A stretch of DNA of 64,000 nt from Lathyrus oleraceus (taxonomy: Eukaryota; Streptophyta; Magnoliopsida; Fabales; Fabaceae), in contig NC_066585.1 in assembly GCF_024323335.1 (NCBI RefSeq), positions 186,667,901-186,731,900 of the forward strand. The letters run 5' to 3'. A program made the position numbers and the translations under genes. Position 1 is the first letter of the stretch, and each line of letters starts with the position of its first letter. The notes under the pieces were generated by a model. That model saw only the letters and a list, made by a program, of their open reading frames with translations. It had not been told where the DNA came from and searched no databases. This document shows positions 48,417 through 60,506 of the stretch, piece by piece.

Positions 48417-49425
48417 TGACATGTTAATCCATTTCCTAATCATGCTTAGGCTTGGCTAATTACATTTTAATGAGAAAAGAGGTGTTATGCAAAATTTGGT
48501 TTTTTCACCCCATGCATGCAATCCTACGTGAACAGTAACAATGGCCATGCAATTTCACTTAAAATCCTCTTATGAACATGTTGGAATGGTTAAAAAGTCC
48601 ACATGATGCACCAATTTTGAATTCATGATTTTCCCTCCAAAATGGGCATGAAAATGCAAGTGATCATGTGATGAAATTTCATGTAATATGATGAATGATT
48701 TGGAAAGTTCATGTCATGAGAATAAAAATGCAAGAAGAGCCACTCAATTTGGAGTTATGAGTCAAAAGTTATAGCCCTTGGAAGTTCCATGCTTACTTGG
48801 CAATGATTTGATCATATCTTCTCAACCATTCATCAGATGCTCATGATCTTGGACTTTTTGGAAATGGGAGAGAAAGATCTTCAACTTTCCTGTTGGACAA
48901 AATTTCATTTGAAGCTTCTTTGATGTTGGGAAGTCAAGTTGAAGTTGGTCCAAAAACTTGCCATTTTTGGAAACTTGAAATTACGGGTCACTTTCCATTT
49001 TGGGAAACTTTTGATCTGGCTTCAAAATCTTCAATGTAGACACTTGTCATGATGAATGAACCTCTTTGGACATGAATGAAGTGCCTCAAACCCTTTCTCC
49101 ACCTCCTAGCCCTCAGTTGACTATGCAGTTGACTTTTATGGTCCCAGATGACCTGAAACTGCACTGTGGACTTTGAGCCTCTAACACTTGGTCAAGTTGC
49201 TTCAAAATGAACCTTGATTCATGTAAGCTCTCTATAACAACCATAGGGCCTTTTTTCTCATGGAAATGCCTTCCATTTTGCACAGATGAATCCTCTTGAT
49301 ACCAGTCTTGACTGATGAGATGCAATTTACTATGCAATGTTAATGTAATGTCAGTGAAATGTTAATGACCTAAAAATGAAATGAATGAATGAATGTGGGG
49401 TGAAAATTTGAGGTGCTACAGGCTC

Positions 49426-50079
49426 TTAATGAGTTCCTTGAATTTGTTCATTATCTCAGCTTTCAGCTGTGTATAATGATGGTTGTGTACTTCCTGAATA
49501 TTCTGTTTTAACATGCTTAATGTTATAACATCTGTTTTAACTCTCTCTGCTAGACTAATAGACATTTATTTTGTCTGATTGGTCACCTTTGGTTAATTTT
49601 GACTAAAAGGGGGAGACGTGCTTGATATGGAAGTTGGATGTCAACTATTATTGGAAGAAGTGCACAGGTGCTACAACAGTATGGTTGTCTGTTTACAGAT
49701 GTCAAACAGGATGTCTGATATGGTGCACAGGTGTTGATGCTAAAGAAGATGTCAGTATGACATTCTGGCTGGTACAGGTACTGGAGTTCAATAGCTGCTT
49801 TGAATGCACAGATTGAGGGGGAGAAGAAGTACCCTGGTGCATTGTGCATTTGTGTGTCTTACTAGTTGCATCCATAACTAGTAATTATGTTGATTGTTGC
49901 ACAGATTTAGGGGGAGGAGAAGTACCCTTGGGCATGTGTGTATTACTAGTAGCCATAGCTAGTAATTGTTTTGCTTCTGCTGCTGATTAAATACTGTTAT
50001 GTGGTTTAACTGCTGATAGTTTAACTTGTGAACAAAAAGGACAGATATATGTTTTAGCCAAAATTTGCCAAAGGGGGAG
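49426..50079 (+). other. 3' UTR of Maximus E with multiple polypurine tracts
   Basis: Four G-rich purine runs of related sequence: 49605-49615, 49815-49826, 49909-49919 and 50070-50079. The last, AAAGGGGGAG, sits two bases before the 3' LTR and is the functional one. Multiple polypurine tracts before the 3' LTR are a described Sirevirus trait. No gene seen. Confidence 0.8.
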
Positions 50080-50081
50080 TT

Positions 50082-51184
50082 TGTTGATTCTAAGAGTTGG
50101 CAACAATTTTGGTAAAACAAAGAGTGTTCACAAGATGTCATGTGTGATGTCTTAACATGAGATATCCTATGTACCTGCTGGAGATGAAGAACATATGCCA
50201 GCAGAATTGTTTCAGAATGCCACATACATTGACAAGGCTTCTGATATTGGATGTACCTGCTGGAGCTTAAATGGAAGACATATGTTGCAGGATTGTTTCA
50301 GTTGACATACTCATTGTCATGGTAACTGATATGGTTGTACCTGCTATAAAATGAAACTGAATTATGCAGGATTTTTCCAGATGTCAGACCCGATGTCTTG
50401 ACATCTTGAACACAGAACATTCAGTATGAATGTCTGGGTTGTTGTGATTGCACAATTGGTGGCAATCATTGGTTGATTGAAGATATGGCTAGCTGGCGCA
50501 TTCTATCAGGAATATCAACCAGATTTGTTTATTTTCCAAGGAAATATTTACAGCTGATATGAAAAGATTTGATTGGAAAATATATCTAGGGTTTTCAAGG
50601 TGTCCATTACTTCTATAAAAAGGGACTTAGAAAACCTGATTGTACACACAACCAAGACTGAGCAAAATTTAGAGAGAGAGAGCTAGGGTTTGTGTCTGTA
50701 GGTCATTCAAGTCATCCATTAATGATTGAATTGGACTGATTTGTCTTCTTGATCAAAGCTTTGAAGCAAGATCAAGAGTGTGTCTTCTTGATTGAAACTG
50801 TGAAGTAAAATCAAGAATATTGTAATTGAAAAGTATTTTCTTTTCACAAGGAATTGTTGTTTAAAATCACGGGTGTGTGATTGTAAGGGAAGTGAGTGGG
50901 TTCTCATATCTAAGAGTGCTTAGGTAGAAATTGCACGGGTAGAGATTAGGTGAGAAAGACTGTAACTTGGTGAAGTGTATGGATAGTCTTTGAACTAATT
51001 CTATTTTAGTGGATTTCCTTCCTGGCTTGGTAGCCCCCAGAGGTAGGTGAGTTGCACCGAACTGGGTTAACAATTGCTTGTGTGATTTGCTTTACCATTC
51101 TGTTTGTGTTTATCCATTGTTTATAACCAGATATCAGTGTCGTGACATTACCTTCGACATCTTATATCTGATACCAGAATTTCA
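50082..51184 (+). repeat. 3' LTR of Maximus E (1103 bp)
   Basis: Same ends as the 5' LTR, followed by ATTAT (51185-51189). The TATA box is at 50614-50623. Confidence 0.94.
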
Positions 51185-51293
51185 ATTATTATTATTATAT
51201 GTTTGCAAACGAAACAACACGTTACTTGAAATTAAAACAATAAAAAACATTACATTTCATGCATCATTTGCATAACAGGTTTTCTTCTACCAG

Positions 51294-54200
51294 ATGTCGT
51301 CTCGGTTATTCTTCTGTGCTTCAGCCAAGCTGACTCCCCAATACAACACTCGTGCCAATCAACCCAGAATTATGAAGCATTTGAAACAAGAGAATAGAGA
51401 ACTAAAGGATGAGATTGCCCGTCTGACTGCCATGACGGAGTCTGTTCTTGCTGCGTAGAATCAGTCTTCACCATCTCCCGCAACTCTCCCCCAAGGAATG
51501 TCATCTCTGAGGTTGCTACCTCGACCATTCATGTTGCTGTTACTCAATCCGGTCCAACTATGCCTGCTGGATTACCCCGTGGGGAATGCCACCAAATTCA
51601 TGCCTGAAGAGTTTTCACCCACCTTTGCTTCTATGTCGGCATCTAGCCCGGTCATGTCTGTGCCACCTCTAGTTGTTGATACCTTGCCTCGTGTTAAGGA
51701 CACCATTTACCATTCTGAGCCGTTTGAGGGCCCAGATGTTTACGAGAAGATGGATGAAATGAAGGATCAGTTCCTTGAGTTGCACAAGGAGTTGAAAACT
51801 TTGAGAGGAAAAGACATGTTTGGTAAGAGTGTTGTTGAACTCTGCTTGGTACCAAATGTGAAGATCCTGATGAAGTTCAAAGTCCCTGACTTTGGAAAGT
51901 ATAAGGGAAATACTTGTCCATTTAGCCACCTTGTTATGTACGCCAGTAAAATGTCAACTCAGACTGATAATGATCAGTTACTGATTCACTACTTTTAGGA
52001 CAGTTTGATTGGTGCTGCTCTAAGATGGTATATGGAGCTAGACAATGCAAGTGTTTGCACGTTCAATGATTTGGGTGAAGCTTTTGTGAAGCAGTACAAG
52101 TATAATATGGATATGGCGCCTAATAGAGACCAACTGAGGTTTATGTCTCAAAAGGATAAAGATACGTTTAAAGATTATGCCCAAAGATGGAGGGAACTTA
52201 CTGCTCAGATTAATCCTCCATTGGAAGAGAAGGAAATAACAAAGATTTTCTTGAAGACCCTGGGTTTGTTTTATTACGAACGTATGATTGCCAGTGCCCC
52301 CAGTGACTTTACCGAGATGGTAAACATGGGGATGAGGTTAGAAGATGGAGTCTGTGAAGGACGTCTGTCTAAGGAAGAAGTATCATCCAGTAAGAAGTAT
52401 GGGAGTGGTTTTGCCAAAAGGAAGGAAGGGGAAACCAACTCAGTATCTGTGGGGAGACAGAGGAGGCCTCATGTCAGAAGAAATCCTTAACCACGTCAGC
52501 ATCAACATCAAGTTTCATCAGTAATTCCAGTGTTTTCCAATAATTCGGACAATCAACCTATTCCAATTCAGCAACAACAACGTCAACAATAACCGTAACA
52601 AAGAACCAATTACAACAACAACAACAATAATCAACAACACAACTTCGAGAGGAAAAAGGTATCTTTTGACCCTATTCCTATGTCGTTTGCCGAACTGTAT
52701 CCATCCTTGGTTCTCAAGAACCTACTTCAACCCAGAAATCCACCTCAAATTCTAGAGCCACTTCCATGGTGGTACAAACCTGAACTCCGTTGTGCCTTTC
52801 ACCAGGGAGCTCCTGGCCACGACATTGAGAACTTCTACCCATTAAAATATGAGGTAAAGAAACTTGTAAAGAGTGGGATGGTGTCCTTTGAGGACCGTGC
52901 ACCGAATGTGAAAGCCAATTTGTTTCCCGCTCATAGTAATGCTTCAGTCAACATGGTAGATGGTTGTTCTGGAGAGTATAAAGTTTATGATGTTCTCCAT
53001 ATCAGACAGTATTTGGTTGAAATTCATAGAGATATCTGTTTGGTCAGTGATTGTGAGCATGACCATGATGGTTGTTTGATATGCAGTGTGAACCCTCGAG
53101 GATGTGTCATTGTCAAGAGGGATATTCAGAGGTTGATGGATGAAGGGCTTATCCAAATTTGTCATTCAAGGGATATAGATGAAGTCAATGTGATAGTGCC
53201 AGTGTTCAAGACCCCTGAGCAGGTATTAATTCAATTTGATAGTAGCAGTAGCAACAACTTCAATAGATCGGTATCGCTGTTGGTAATACGGTTAGCGGGC
53301 CATGTCCCGTATGCATCCGATAAAGTTGTTCCCTATCAGTATAATGCCACCATGGTGGAGAATGGTCAAGAGGTGTTGTTTCTTGTGGAAAATTATATGG
53401 TGAATATAGTTGATATTGCAAAGGTGACCCGTAGTGGTCGTGTCTTCGGTCCGTTCTTTCTGAAGGAGGTAGAAGAGGCTGCAGTCAGTAAGAAGGTGGA
53501 TGTGCCTATGGTGAATCCAGTTAGTGCTCCAGTATTTCAGTCTGGTGAATCCAGCAAGCTGAAGCCTAATCATGATGATGAGGTATTAAGATTGATTAAG
53601 AGGAGTGAGTTTAATATGGTGGAGCAGCTGCTCCAAACTCCGTCAAAGATTTCAGTGTTGTCTCTATTGATGAATTATGAAGCGCACAGAGAAGCATTGA
53701 AGAAAGTGTTGGAACAAGCCTACGTTGAGAACGATGTTATTGTGAATCAGTTTGACCACATTGTGGCTAACATTACTTCTTGCAATAACTTGAGCTTTTA
53801 TGATGAAGAACTACCCGAGGAAGATAGAAATCACAATCTGGCGCTACATATTCGATGAATTGTAAGGAGGATGCATTATCCAATGTGTTAGTTGACATTG
53901 GTTCTTCTTTGAATGTGCTTCCGAAATCAAATATGTCCATACTTTCTACCAAGACGCCCCGATGAGGTATAGTGGCGTAATTGTCAAAGCGTTTGATGGT
54001 TCTTGCAAAACCGTCATTTGAGAAATGGACCTTCCAGTCAAGATAGGTTTGAGTGATTTTCAAATACTTTTAAAGTAATGGATATCCACCCGGCCTATAG
54101 ATGTTTATTGGGAAGGCCATGGATTCATGAAGTTGAAGCTGTGACATCTACTCTGCACCAAAAGCTTAAATTCATGAAGAACGGCAAAGCTTATCGTTGT

Positions 54201-54631
54201 TGGTGGAGAAAAGGCGCGTTTAGTGAGCCATTTGTCATCCTTTTCTTATGTTGAAGCTAAGGAGAAGGTTGGGACTCTGTTCCAAGCCTTGTCTATTGTT
54301 TAAGTGAAGAAAGTTGGGGCACCCATGTCTTCTTTCAAGGATGCTCATAAAGCTATTGAGGCTGGCTGCACTGATCAGTGGGGCCGTATGGTAGAAGTTG
54401 CCGAGAACAATAATAGGGCCGGATTAGTATTTCAACAAGGGCCATTCAATGTCAAAGTTGAAGATGTGCAACCGAGTTCCGCATTGGAGGGTTCATACAT
54501 GGTAATGAACAACGCTCAGCTGCTGTGATTGAGGGTGATGAAGACAAAGATTGCGCCAACTTTGTGACGCATGGTGAGACTTGCAACAATTGGGTTGCTG
54601 TTGATATTCCTGTTACCGTTCACTGCTCTAA
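51294..54631 (+). pseudogene. gag-pro: gag-protease of Ogre D (disrupted)
   Basis: Starts MSSRLFFCASAKLT at 51294; the second ATG at 51372 (MKHLKQENRELKDE, coiled coil) is followed by TAG at its codon 29 (51456-51458). Gag core about 51760-52330; TAG at 51997-51999 within YF*DSL; Asn/Gln-rich region with three CAA-type stops (52488-52600). CAFHQGAPGHDIENF has lost the last Cys of the finger. Protease: a one-base loss near 53855 shifts the frame; motif VDIGSSLNVLP (53890-53925) with D-I-G; several further stops. The C-terminal part has a G-patch-like RAGLVFQQG. The frame ends in HCSK with TAA formed by the intron donor at 54632. Confidence 0.84.
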
Positions 54632-54885
54632 GTAATTTGTTTTCATGTTTTGAGAAAAATACTTCTCCTATGCCTATGGGAGAAGTGAACATTGTTAGCC
54701 ATTTTCAATTATCATTAATAAATGCAATTCGATTCATCCACATCTATGATGTTTCATTTTTACTTTTTGCCTTTCTGAATATGGTAATCACAAAAAACAT
54801 AAATAAATAAATAATAATTGTCCATCTGCATAATATTTGGTCACAATTCACTTCTCTAAAATCAAAATATCAAATCATTATGCAG
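54632..54885 (+). other. Predicted Ogre intron between protease and RT (element D)
   Basis: Donor GTAATTTG at 54632, acceptor TTATGCAG ending 54885, 254 bases, AT-rich. The gag-pro stop TAA (54633-54635) lies inside the donor. Splicing would join the two frames in phase 2, exactly as in element A (3631-3873). Confidence 0.72.
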
Positions 54886-57800
54886 GTTGGTTCCCACACC
54901 CATTGAATACAATGATCCTACTCCCTCTCCCAACTTTGATTTCCCTGTGTTTAAGGCCGAGGAAGAGACTGATTAAGAGGTATCTGATGAACTATCTTGT
55001 CTACTTAAGCATGAGGAAAAACCATTCAGCCGTTCGAAGAGCAGATTGAGCTAGTCAACTTGGGTTCCACAGATGATATAAAGGAAGTCAAGATTGGGTC
55101 TCAGAAATGTCCAGAAGTTAAGAAGGGGTTGATTGATCTTCTCCGAGAGTATTCAGATGTGTTTGCTTGATCCTATCAAGACATGCCTGGTTTGGATTCT
55201 GAGATTGTGGAGCATAAATTATCGTTGAAGCCGGAGTGCTCGCCAGTCAAGTAGAAGTTGAGGAGGACTCATCCTGATATGGCAGTAAAGATCAAAGAAG
55301 AAGTGCAAAAGCAGATTGATGCTGTTTTTCTTGTTACCTCCGAATATCCGTAGTGGGTGGCCAATATTGTGCTTGTTCCGAAGAAGGATGGAAAAGTCCG
55401 TATGTATGTTGATTATAGAGATTTGAACAAAGCTAGTCCAAAAGAAGATTTCCCTCTTCCACATATTGATATGTTGGTAGACAATACAGATAAATTCAAA
55501 GTCTTTTCATTTATGGACGGATTTTCCGGTTATAATCAAATCAAGATGGCACCCGAAGATATGGAGAAGACCACATTAATTACACCCTGGGGAACATTAT
55601 GTTATAGAGTGATGCCTTCCGGTTAAAGAATATTGGTGCAACAACCAGAGAGCAATGACCACTCTTTTTCATGATATGATGCATAAAGAGATAGAGGTTT
55701 GTTGATGATATGATTGCTAAATCAAGTGATGAAGAAGAACATGTTGAGCATGTTGAAGCTATTTCAGCGTTTGAGGAAGTACAAACTCCACTTGAATCCC
55801 GATAAATGTACATTTGGTGTTGTTCTGGTAAGTTGTTGGGCTTTATTGTTAGTGAGAAGGGTATTGAAATTGATCCTTCCAAGGTCATAGCAATACAAGA
55901 AATGCCTGTGCCCAAAACTGAGAAGCAAGTCAGAGGTTTTCTCGACCGCTTGAATTACATCTTGAGATTTATATTGCATATGACTGCCACGTGTGTGCCT
56001 ATATTCAAGCTTCTTCGGAAAGATCAGTCTTGTGATTGGACCAAGGATTGCCAGAAAGGTTTTGACAGTATCAAAGAGTATATGCTTGACCTTCTGATTC
56101 TGTCTCCGCCTGTTCAAGGAAGACCGTTGATCATGTATTCGATTGTTCTTGATGAAAGTATGGGTTGTGTTCTTGGTCAGACGGACGAACCTGGAAAGAA
56201 AGAATATGTTATTTACTACCTAAATAAGAAATTCACCGACTGTAAGACTCGATATTCTATGCTTTAAAAGACTTGTTGTGCACTGGCTTGGGCTGCTAAG
56301 CGTCTGTGTCAGTATATGTGTGAATCATACTACTTGGTTGATATCCAAAATGGATCCAATCAAGTACATTTTTTAGGAGCCTGTTCTAATTGGGAGGATT
56401 TCCCGTTGGTAGATGTTATTATCCGAGTATGATATTGAATACCGATCTCAGAAAGCTATCAAAGGTAGTGTCTTGGCTGACCACTTGGCTCACCAACCAA
56501 TTGAAGATTATCATTCAATACAGTATGATTTTCCTAAGGAAGAGATCCTGTACTTGAAAATGAAAGATTGCGATGAACCATTGCTTGAAGAAGGGCCAGA
56601 ATCTGGTTCCCGTTGGGGCATGGTATTTGATAGAGTTGTTAATTCTTATGGTAATGGCATTGGGGCAGTGATTATTACTTCTCAAGGAACTCATTTTCAA
56701 TTTACAGCTAGATTGAATTTCAAGTGTACAAACAACACGGCTGAGTACGAAGCTTGCATTATGGGGCTTGAAGAGGCCATTGATCTCAGAATCAAATATC
56801 TTAACGTCTATGGAGATTCAACTTTGGTTGTGAATCATATCAAAGGTGAATGGGAGACGAATCAACCGGGTTTGATACCGTATAGAGATTATGCGAGGAG
56901 GATTTCAACTTTCTTTACAAAGGTTGAGTTCACCATATCCCTCGAGATGAAAATCGGATGGCAGATGCTCTTGCAACGTTGGCTTCAATGTTCATGGTGA
57001 AATTCTGGAATAAAGTTCCCAATTTGACTGTGATGCGTCTTGATAGGTCAGCTCATGTGTTTGCTGGCGAGGAAGTTAAAGATGAGAGGCCATGGTATTT
57101 TGATATCAAGTGTTTGCTCTAAAGTCAGATTTACCTGCCTGGGGCATCTTTGAAAGATAAGAAGACTTTGAGAAGATTAGCTGGCAATTTATACCTGAGT
57201 GGTGATGTGCTTTACAAGAGAAACTTTGATATGGTTTTGCTCAGATGCATGGATAGACACGAAGCAAACTTATTGATGACCGAAGTCCATGAAGGTTCTT
57301 TTGGTACTCATTCCAATGGACATGCTATGACTAAAAAAATGTTGAGAGCAGGTTACTATTGGCTGACAATGGAATCTAACTGTTGCAAATTTGTGAAGAA
57401 ATGCCACAAGTGTCAAATTTATGCAGATAAGATTCATGTTCCTCGACACTGTTGAATGTCATTTGCTCTCCATGGCCCTTCTCCATGTGGCAAATTGATA
57501 TGATTGGCATGATTGAGCCTAAAGCTTCAAACGGATATCATTTCATTCTGGTGGCTATTGACTACTTCACAAAGTGGGTTGAAGCGGCATCGTATGCGAA
57601 TGTAACCAAGAAAGTTGTTGTGAGGTTATCAAGAATCAGATTATATGTCGTTATGGTGTGCCAAGCAAGATCATTACTGATAATGGATCAAACTTGAAAA
57701 ATAATATGGTGGAAGCTCTTTGCAAGGACTTCAAGATTTCACATCATAATTCTTCTCCCTACAGGCCTAAGATGAATGGGGTTGTTTGAAGCTACGAATA

Positions 57801-58337
57801 AGAACATTAGAAGATCATTCAGAAAATGGTTGTGACATACAAGGATTGGCATGAGACACTCCCATTTCCTTTGCACAAGTATCGTACATCCATCCGCACT
57901 TCAACAGGGGAAACCCCTTTCTCACTTGTTTATGGTATGAAAGTTACGTTCCCAGTAGAGGTTGAGATCCCATCATTGCATGTCTTGGTGGAAGCCAAGT
58001 TGACTGAAGCCGAATGGTGTCAGACCAGGTATGATCAGTTGAATTTGATTGAAGAGAAAAGGTTGACTGCCATGTACCATGGTCAGTTGTATCAGCAAAT
58101 AATGAAGAAGGCATTCGCAAGAAGGCCAGGCCTTGTGTATTCAGAAAAGGTGACCTTGTGCTCAAGAAGATTTTATCTTTTAAACCAGATGCTAGGGGCA
58201 AATGGACTCCTAACTATGAAGGCCCATATGTTATTAAAAGAGCCTTTTTAGGCGGTGCTTTGATTCTTACAACTATGGATGGTGAAGAGTTCACACGTCA
58301 TGTGAATTTCGTTGCAGTTAAGAAATACTTCGCCTAA
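54886..58337 (+). pseudogene. pol: pol of Ogre D: RT, RNaseH, archaeal-type RNaseH, integrase (heavily disrupted)
   Basis: Collinear with pol of element A. The N-terminal linker DPTPSPNFDFPVFKAEEE begins in frame after the intron. RT core in the open part 55357-55626 (PKKDGKVRMYVDYRDLN, FMDGFSGYNQIKMAPEDM), then frameshifts through the YVDD region (about 55697). First RNaseH 55806-56267 (LDESMGCVLGQTDE), second RNaseH 56413-57000 (AEYEACIMGLEEAIDLRI, YGDSTLVV), integrase 57150-58337 in several frames (CHKCQIYADKIH, WQIDMIG, ITDNGSN). Ends TAA 58335-58337 after VKKYFA, as in A. Stops include TGG to TGA (FAW to FA*) and several CAG to TAG. Non-functional. Confidence 0.87.
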
Positions 58338-60416
58338 AAAGAAAATAACGACTCACTAAGTTGAAAACCCGAAAGGGCGGCTTAGACAAAAATGAGCGTC
58401 TCGGTGGATTGAAAACCCGAAAGGACGATCCAAGCAAAAATTAGAGACATAAAATAGAAATTTATCCCGATAGATTGAGTACCCTACCAGGGGGCAATAT
58501 ATGCAAAAATTAGGGATTATGGCAAGTAATTGCATTCGGTTAATCTCCAGGCTTGAGAGCAGTTTTGAGCAAGTCAATCGACTCTAATTCATCCTCAACC
58601 GAAGCCAAGAGCACAGTGGATATTGAAGTTGGTAAAATGATTAGCGATCATTGTATTCAATGTAGCCATTTTCCATGTAAATTATCATTTTCTACTTTTG
58701 TAAAGATCTGTGGAGTCTTGTAATTTACAGACTACCATTCTATTAAATAAAATTGAGCTTTTTATCCAATTGCTTCTACTCTTATTCATTTTTTTAGCTA
58801 AATAGAATTGAATTTTATGATGAGGATTTTGAAATTTGAAATAATAAAAATCATCTTTCCTAAAATAATAAAAGCAATTACTTTTAAAAGCAATCGATTT
58901 AAGGAGTATCAATAGCAGTCTAAGAATCGGTAAACATTGAAGTGTGAAACATTGTTGGTCTTCCCCAAGCGGTTGGTTTGAATCACTTTTCCTCCACAAT
59001 GGAAAATCAGTCGCCCCATCCGAGTTAGTTAATCACCTCTCTATCTAAGTTGTAGGTGTATATTCTCAACGGTTTACATAGATCCGACACAGAGTTTTAT
59101 TTCCCGCAAGTCCCTAACGGAGTTCACTCCTGATCCCCCGTCAGCACTGATTCTTGAGCAGTATTTTTGGTCCTCTGCAAGGTTGTCTCCCATTTCGTAT
59201 GGTGTGGACCTAAAATTCCCGTAGAATTGATATTCAGGTCCTCAGCAGATCTTTCTCCTTCCTCAGCAGGGTTTGAGATATTCAGAGATGGATGACTTAT
59301 ATTCATCCCAAGTTTTTTTCCCCAGTCGACGCTTCCATCCTGTCGAGATTAGCCAAGTGTTGTGATTCAGATCAGTGACATTTGTATCCTTTGTGATTGT
59401 TTGTCAGCATAATCATCAATCATATATACATATACATTCATACATCAGATATTTCATTATGCATTGTTATTGCATTTGATTCCTTATTTTCTGATCCTCT
59501 ACTATGGTGATATTATATTATACGTACAAATTTGGTGCATTTGTCCTCCCTCAATGATAGAGTGTCAGCCCCTTAAGCAGAAAGAATTTAACCTTTCTCA
59601 TTCCCCGCTGAGTTATTTCCTCGTGGACGATTATTATTTCAGCTTCCTCCCCAGTTGATTGTCTGGATGGAACCATCCCCATGAGTTATGTTCTCATCAG
59701 GTTGAGTCTTTGTTTGACCGTTTCTTTCTAGCTCTTACCTAGATGGATACTTTTGGTCCCCCGAAAGTTTACTACCCAGTAACTGGTAATACTTTTTTTT
59801 CGGTTTGCGAGTACCTTATTTGCCCAATACCGGTAATAGTAATCTACTTCCTATTATTTTCCCTAGTGGATTCGTTTTACGTTTCCCCAGGTAGTTTATC
59901 CTTGATATTTCATCTTAACTGATGACAGATATTCTTCCTTTTGAGTCTATCTATGATATGTTCATCTTAATGATGACATATATTCTCCTCTTTGGTTTTC
60001 TACCCAGTAAAAAGGTAGTTGTATCCCTATTTCATTCCCTAGAGAGTTAATCCTTGATATGTTCATCTTGACCGATGACGGATTTTCTCCCCTTTGCGGT
60101 CTTCTGCCTAGTAACCGGTAGTTGTAAATCCTGCTTTCCCATGCTGAGTCTATCTTTGATATGTTCATCTTAACCGGTGACGGATATTCTCTTTTCGATA
60201 TTCTATCCAATAACTAATAGATATAATTCCTACTTTTCCCTGGCAGTATATTCTTGATATGTTCATCTTAATCGATGATGGATATTCTTCCATTGGGTCT
60301 ATCCTTGATATGTTCGCTTTAACTAGTGACAAATATTCTCTTTCTTTGGTCTTCTATCCAGTAACCGATAGTTGTAAATCCTATTTGATATTTTCCCCCA
60401 TCAGGTTATTCTTACC
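58338..60416 (+). other. 3' UTR of Ogre D, with repeats
   Basis: Begins with the conserved GTTGAAAACCCGAAA motif pairs (58350-58430). The middle is AT-rich without genes. From about 59760 the motifs CCCAGTAACCGGTAA and CTTGATATGTTCATCTTAAC recur; the latter starts at 59955, 60056, 60158 and 60256 (period about 100), then 60306 (half period). The array is cut by element F at 60417 and resumes at 11004. Confidence 0.78.
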
Positions 60417-60471
60417 TGTAATACCCCAAATTTACCCTTCATTAAAAAAAAAAAAAACAAAAAAAAACAAA

Positions 60472-60506
<35 letters not shown>

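Larger units (their letters stand above)
45088..49420 (-). repeat. Solo LTR of an Ogre-type element, minus strand (4333 bp)
   Basis: On the minus strand begins TGTAGCACCTCAAATTTTC at 49420 and ends TGCGACA at 45088. Its last ~200 bases match the LTR end of element A (for example around 540-781), and its TATA/upstream part resembles LTR G. Target duplication GGCTC is exact (45083-45087 and 49421-49425), and no internal sequence is present, so it is a solo LTR formed by recombination between the two LTRs of a former full element. It sits between the env-like ORF and the 3' UTR of Maximus E. Confidence 0.93.
39259..51184 (+). mobile_element. Maximus/SIRE-type Ty1/copia element E, pol deleted
   Basis: Complete element with LTRs 39259-40359 and 50082-51184, PBS, gag-protease ORF, env-like ORF, several polypurine tracts, and target duplication ATTAT (39254-39258 and 51185-51189). 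Integrase, RT and most of RNaseH are missing, so it would depend on another element for copying. It hosts a minus-strand solo LTR (45088-49420); without that it is about 7.6 kb. By eye the LTRs differ at under 3% of sites. Confidence 0.92.
36240..60416 (+). mobile_element. Ogre element D, interrupted by Maximus E
   Basis: 5' LTR end (to 36766), PBS, leader stem-loop and ORF1 (to 39145), then the Maximus E insertion (39259-51184), then gag-pro, intron, pol and 3' UTR. At 60416 it is interrupted by element F. The remaining 3' UTR, polypurine tract and LTR correspond to 11004-13267. Removing E and one ATTAT restores an ATT-rich ORF1-gag spacer. All coding parts except ORF1 are heavily broken. 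Confidence 0.87.
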
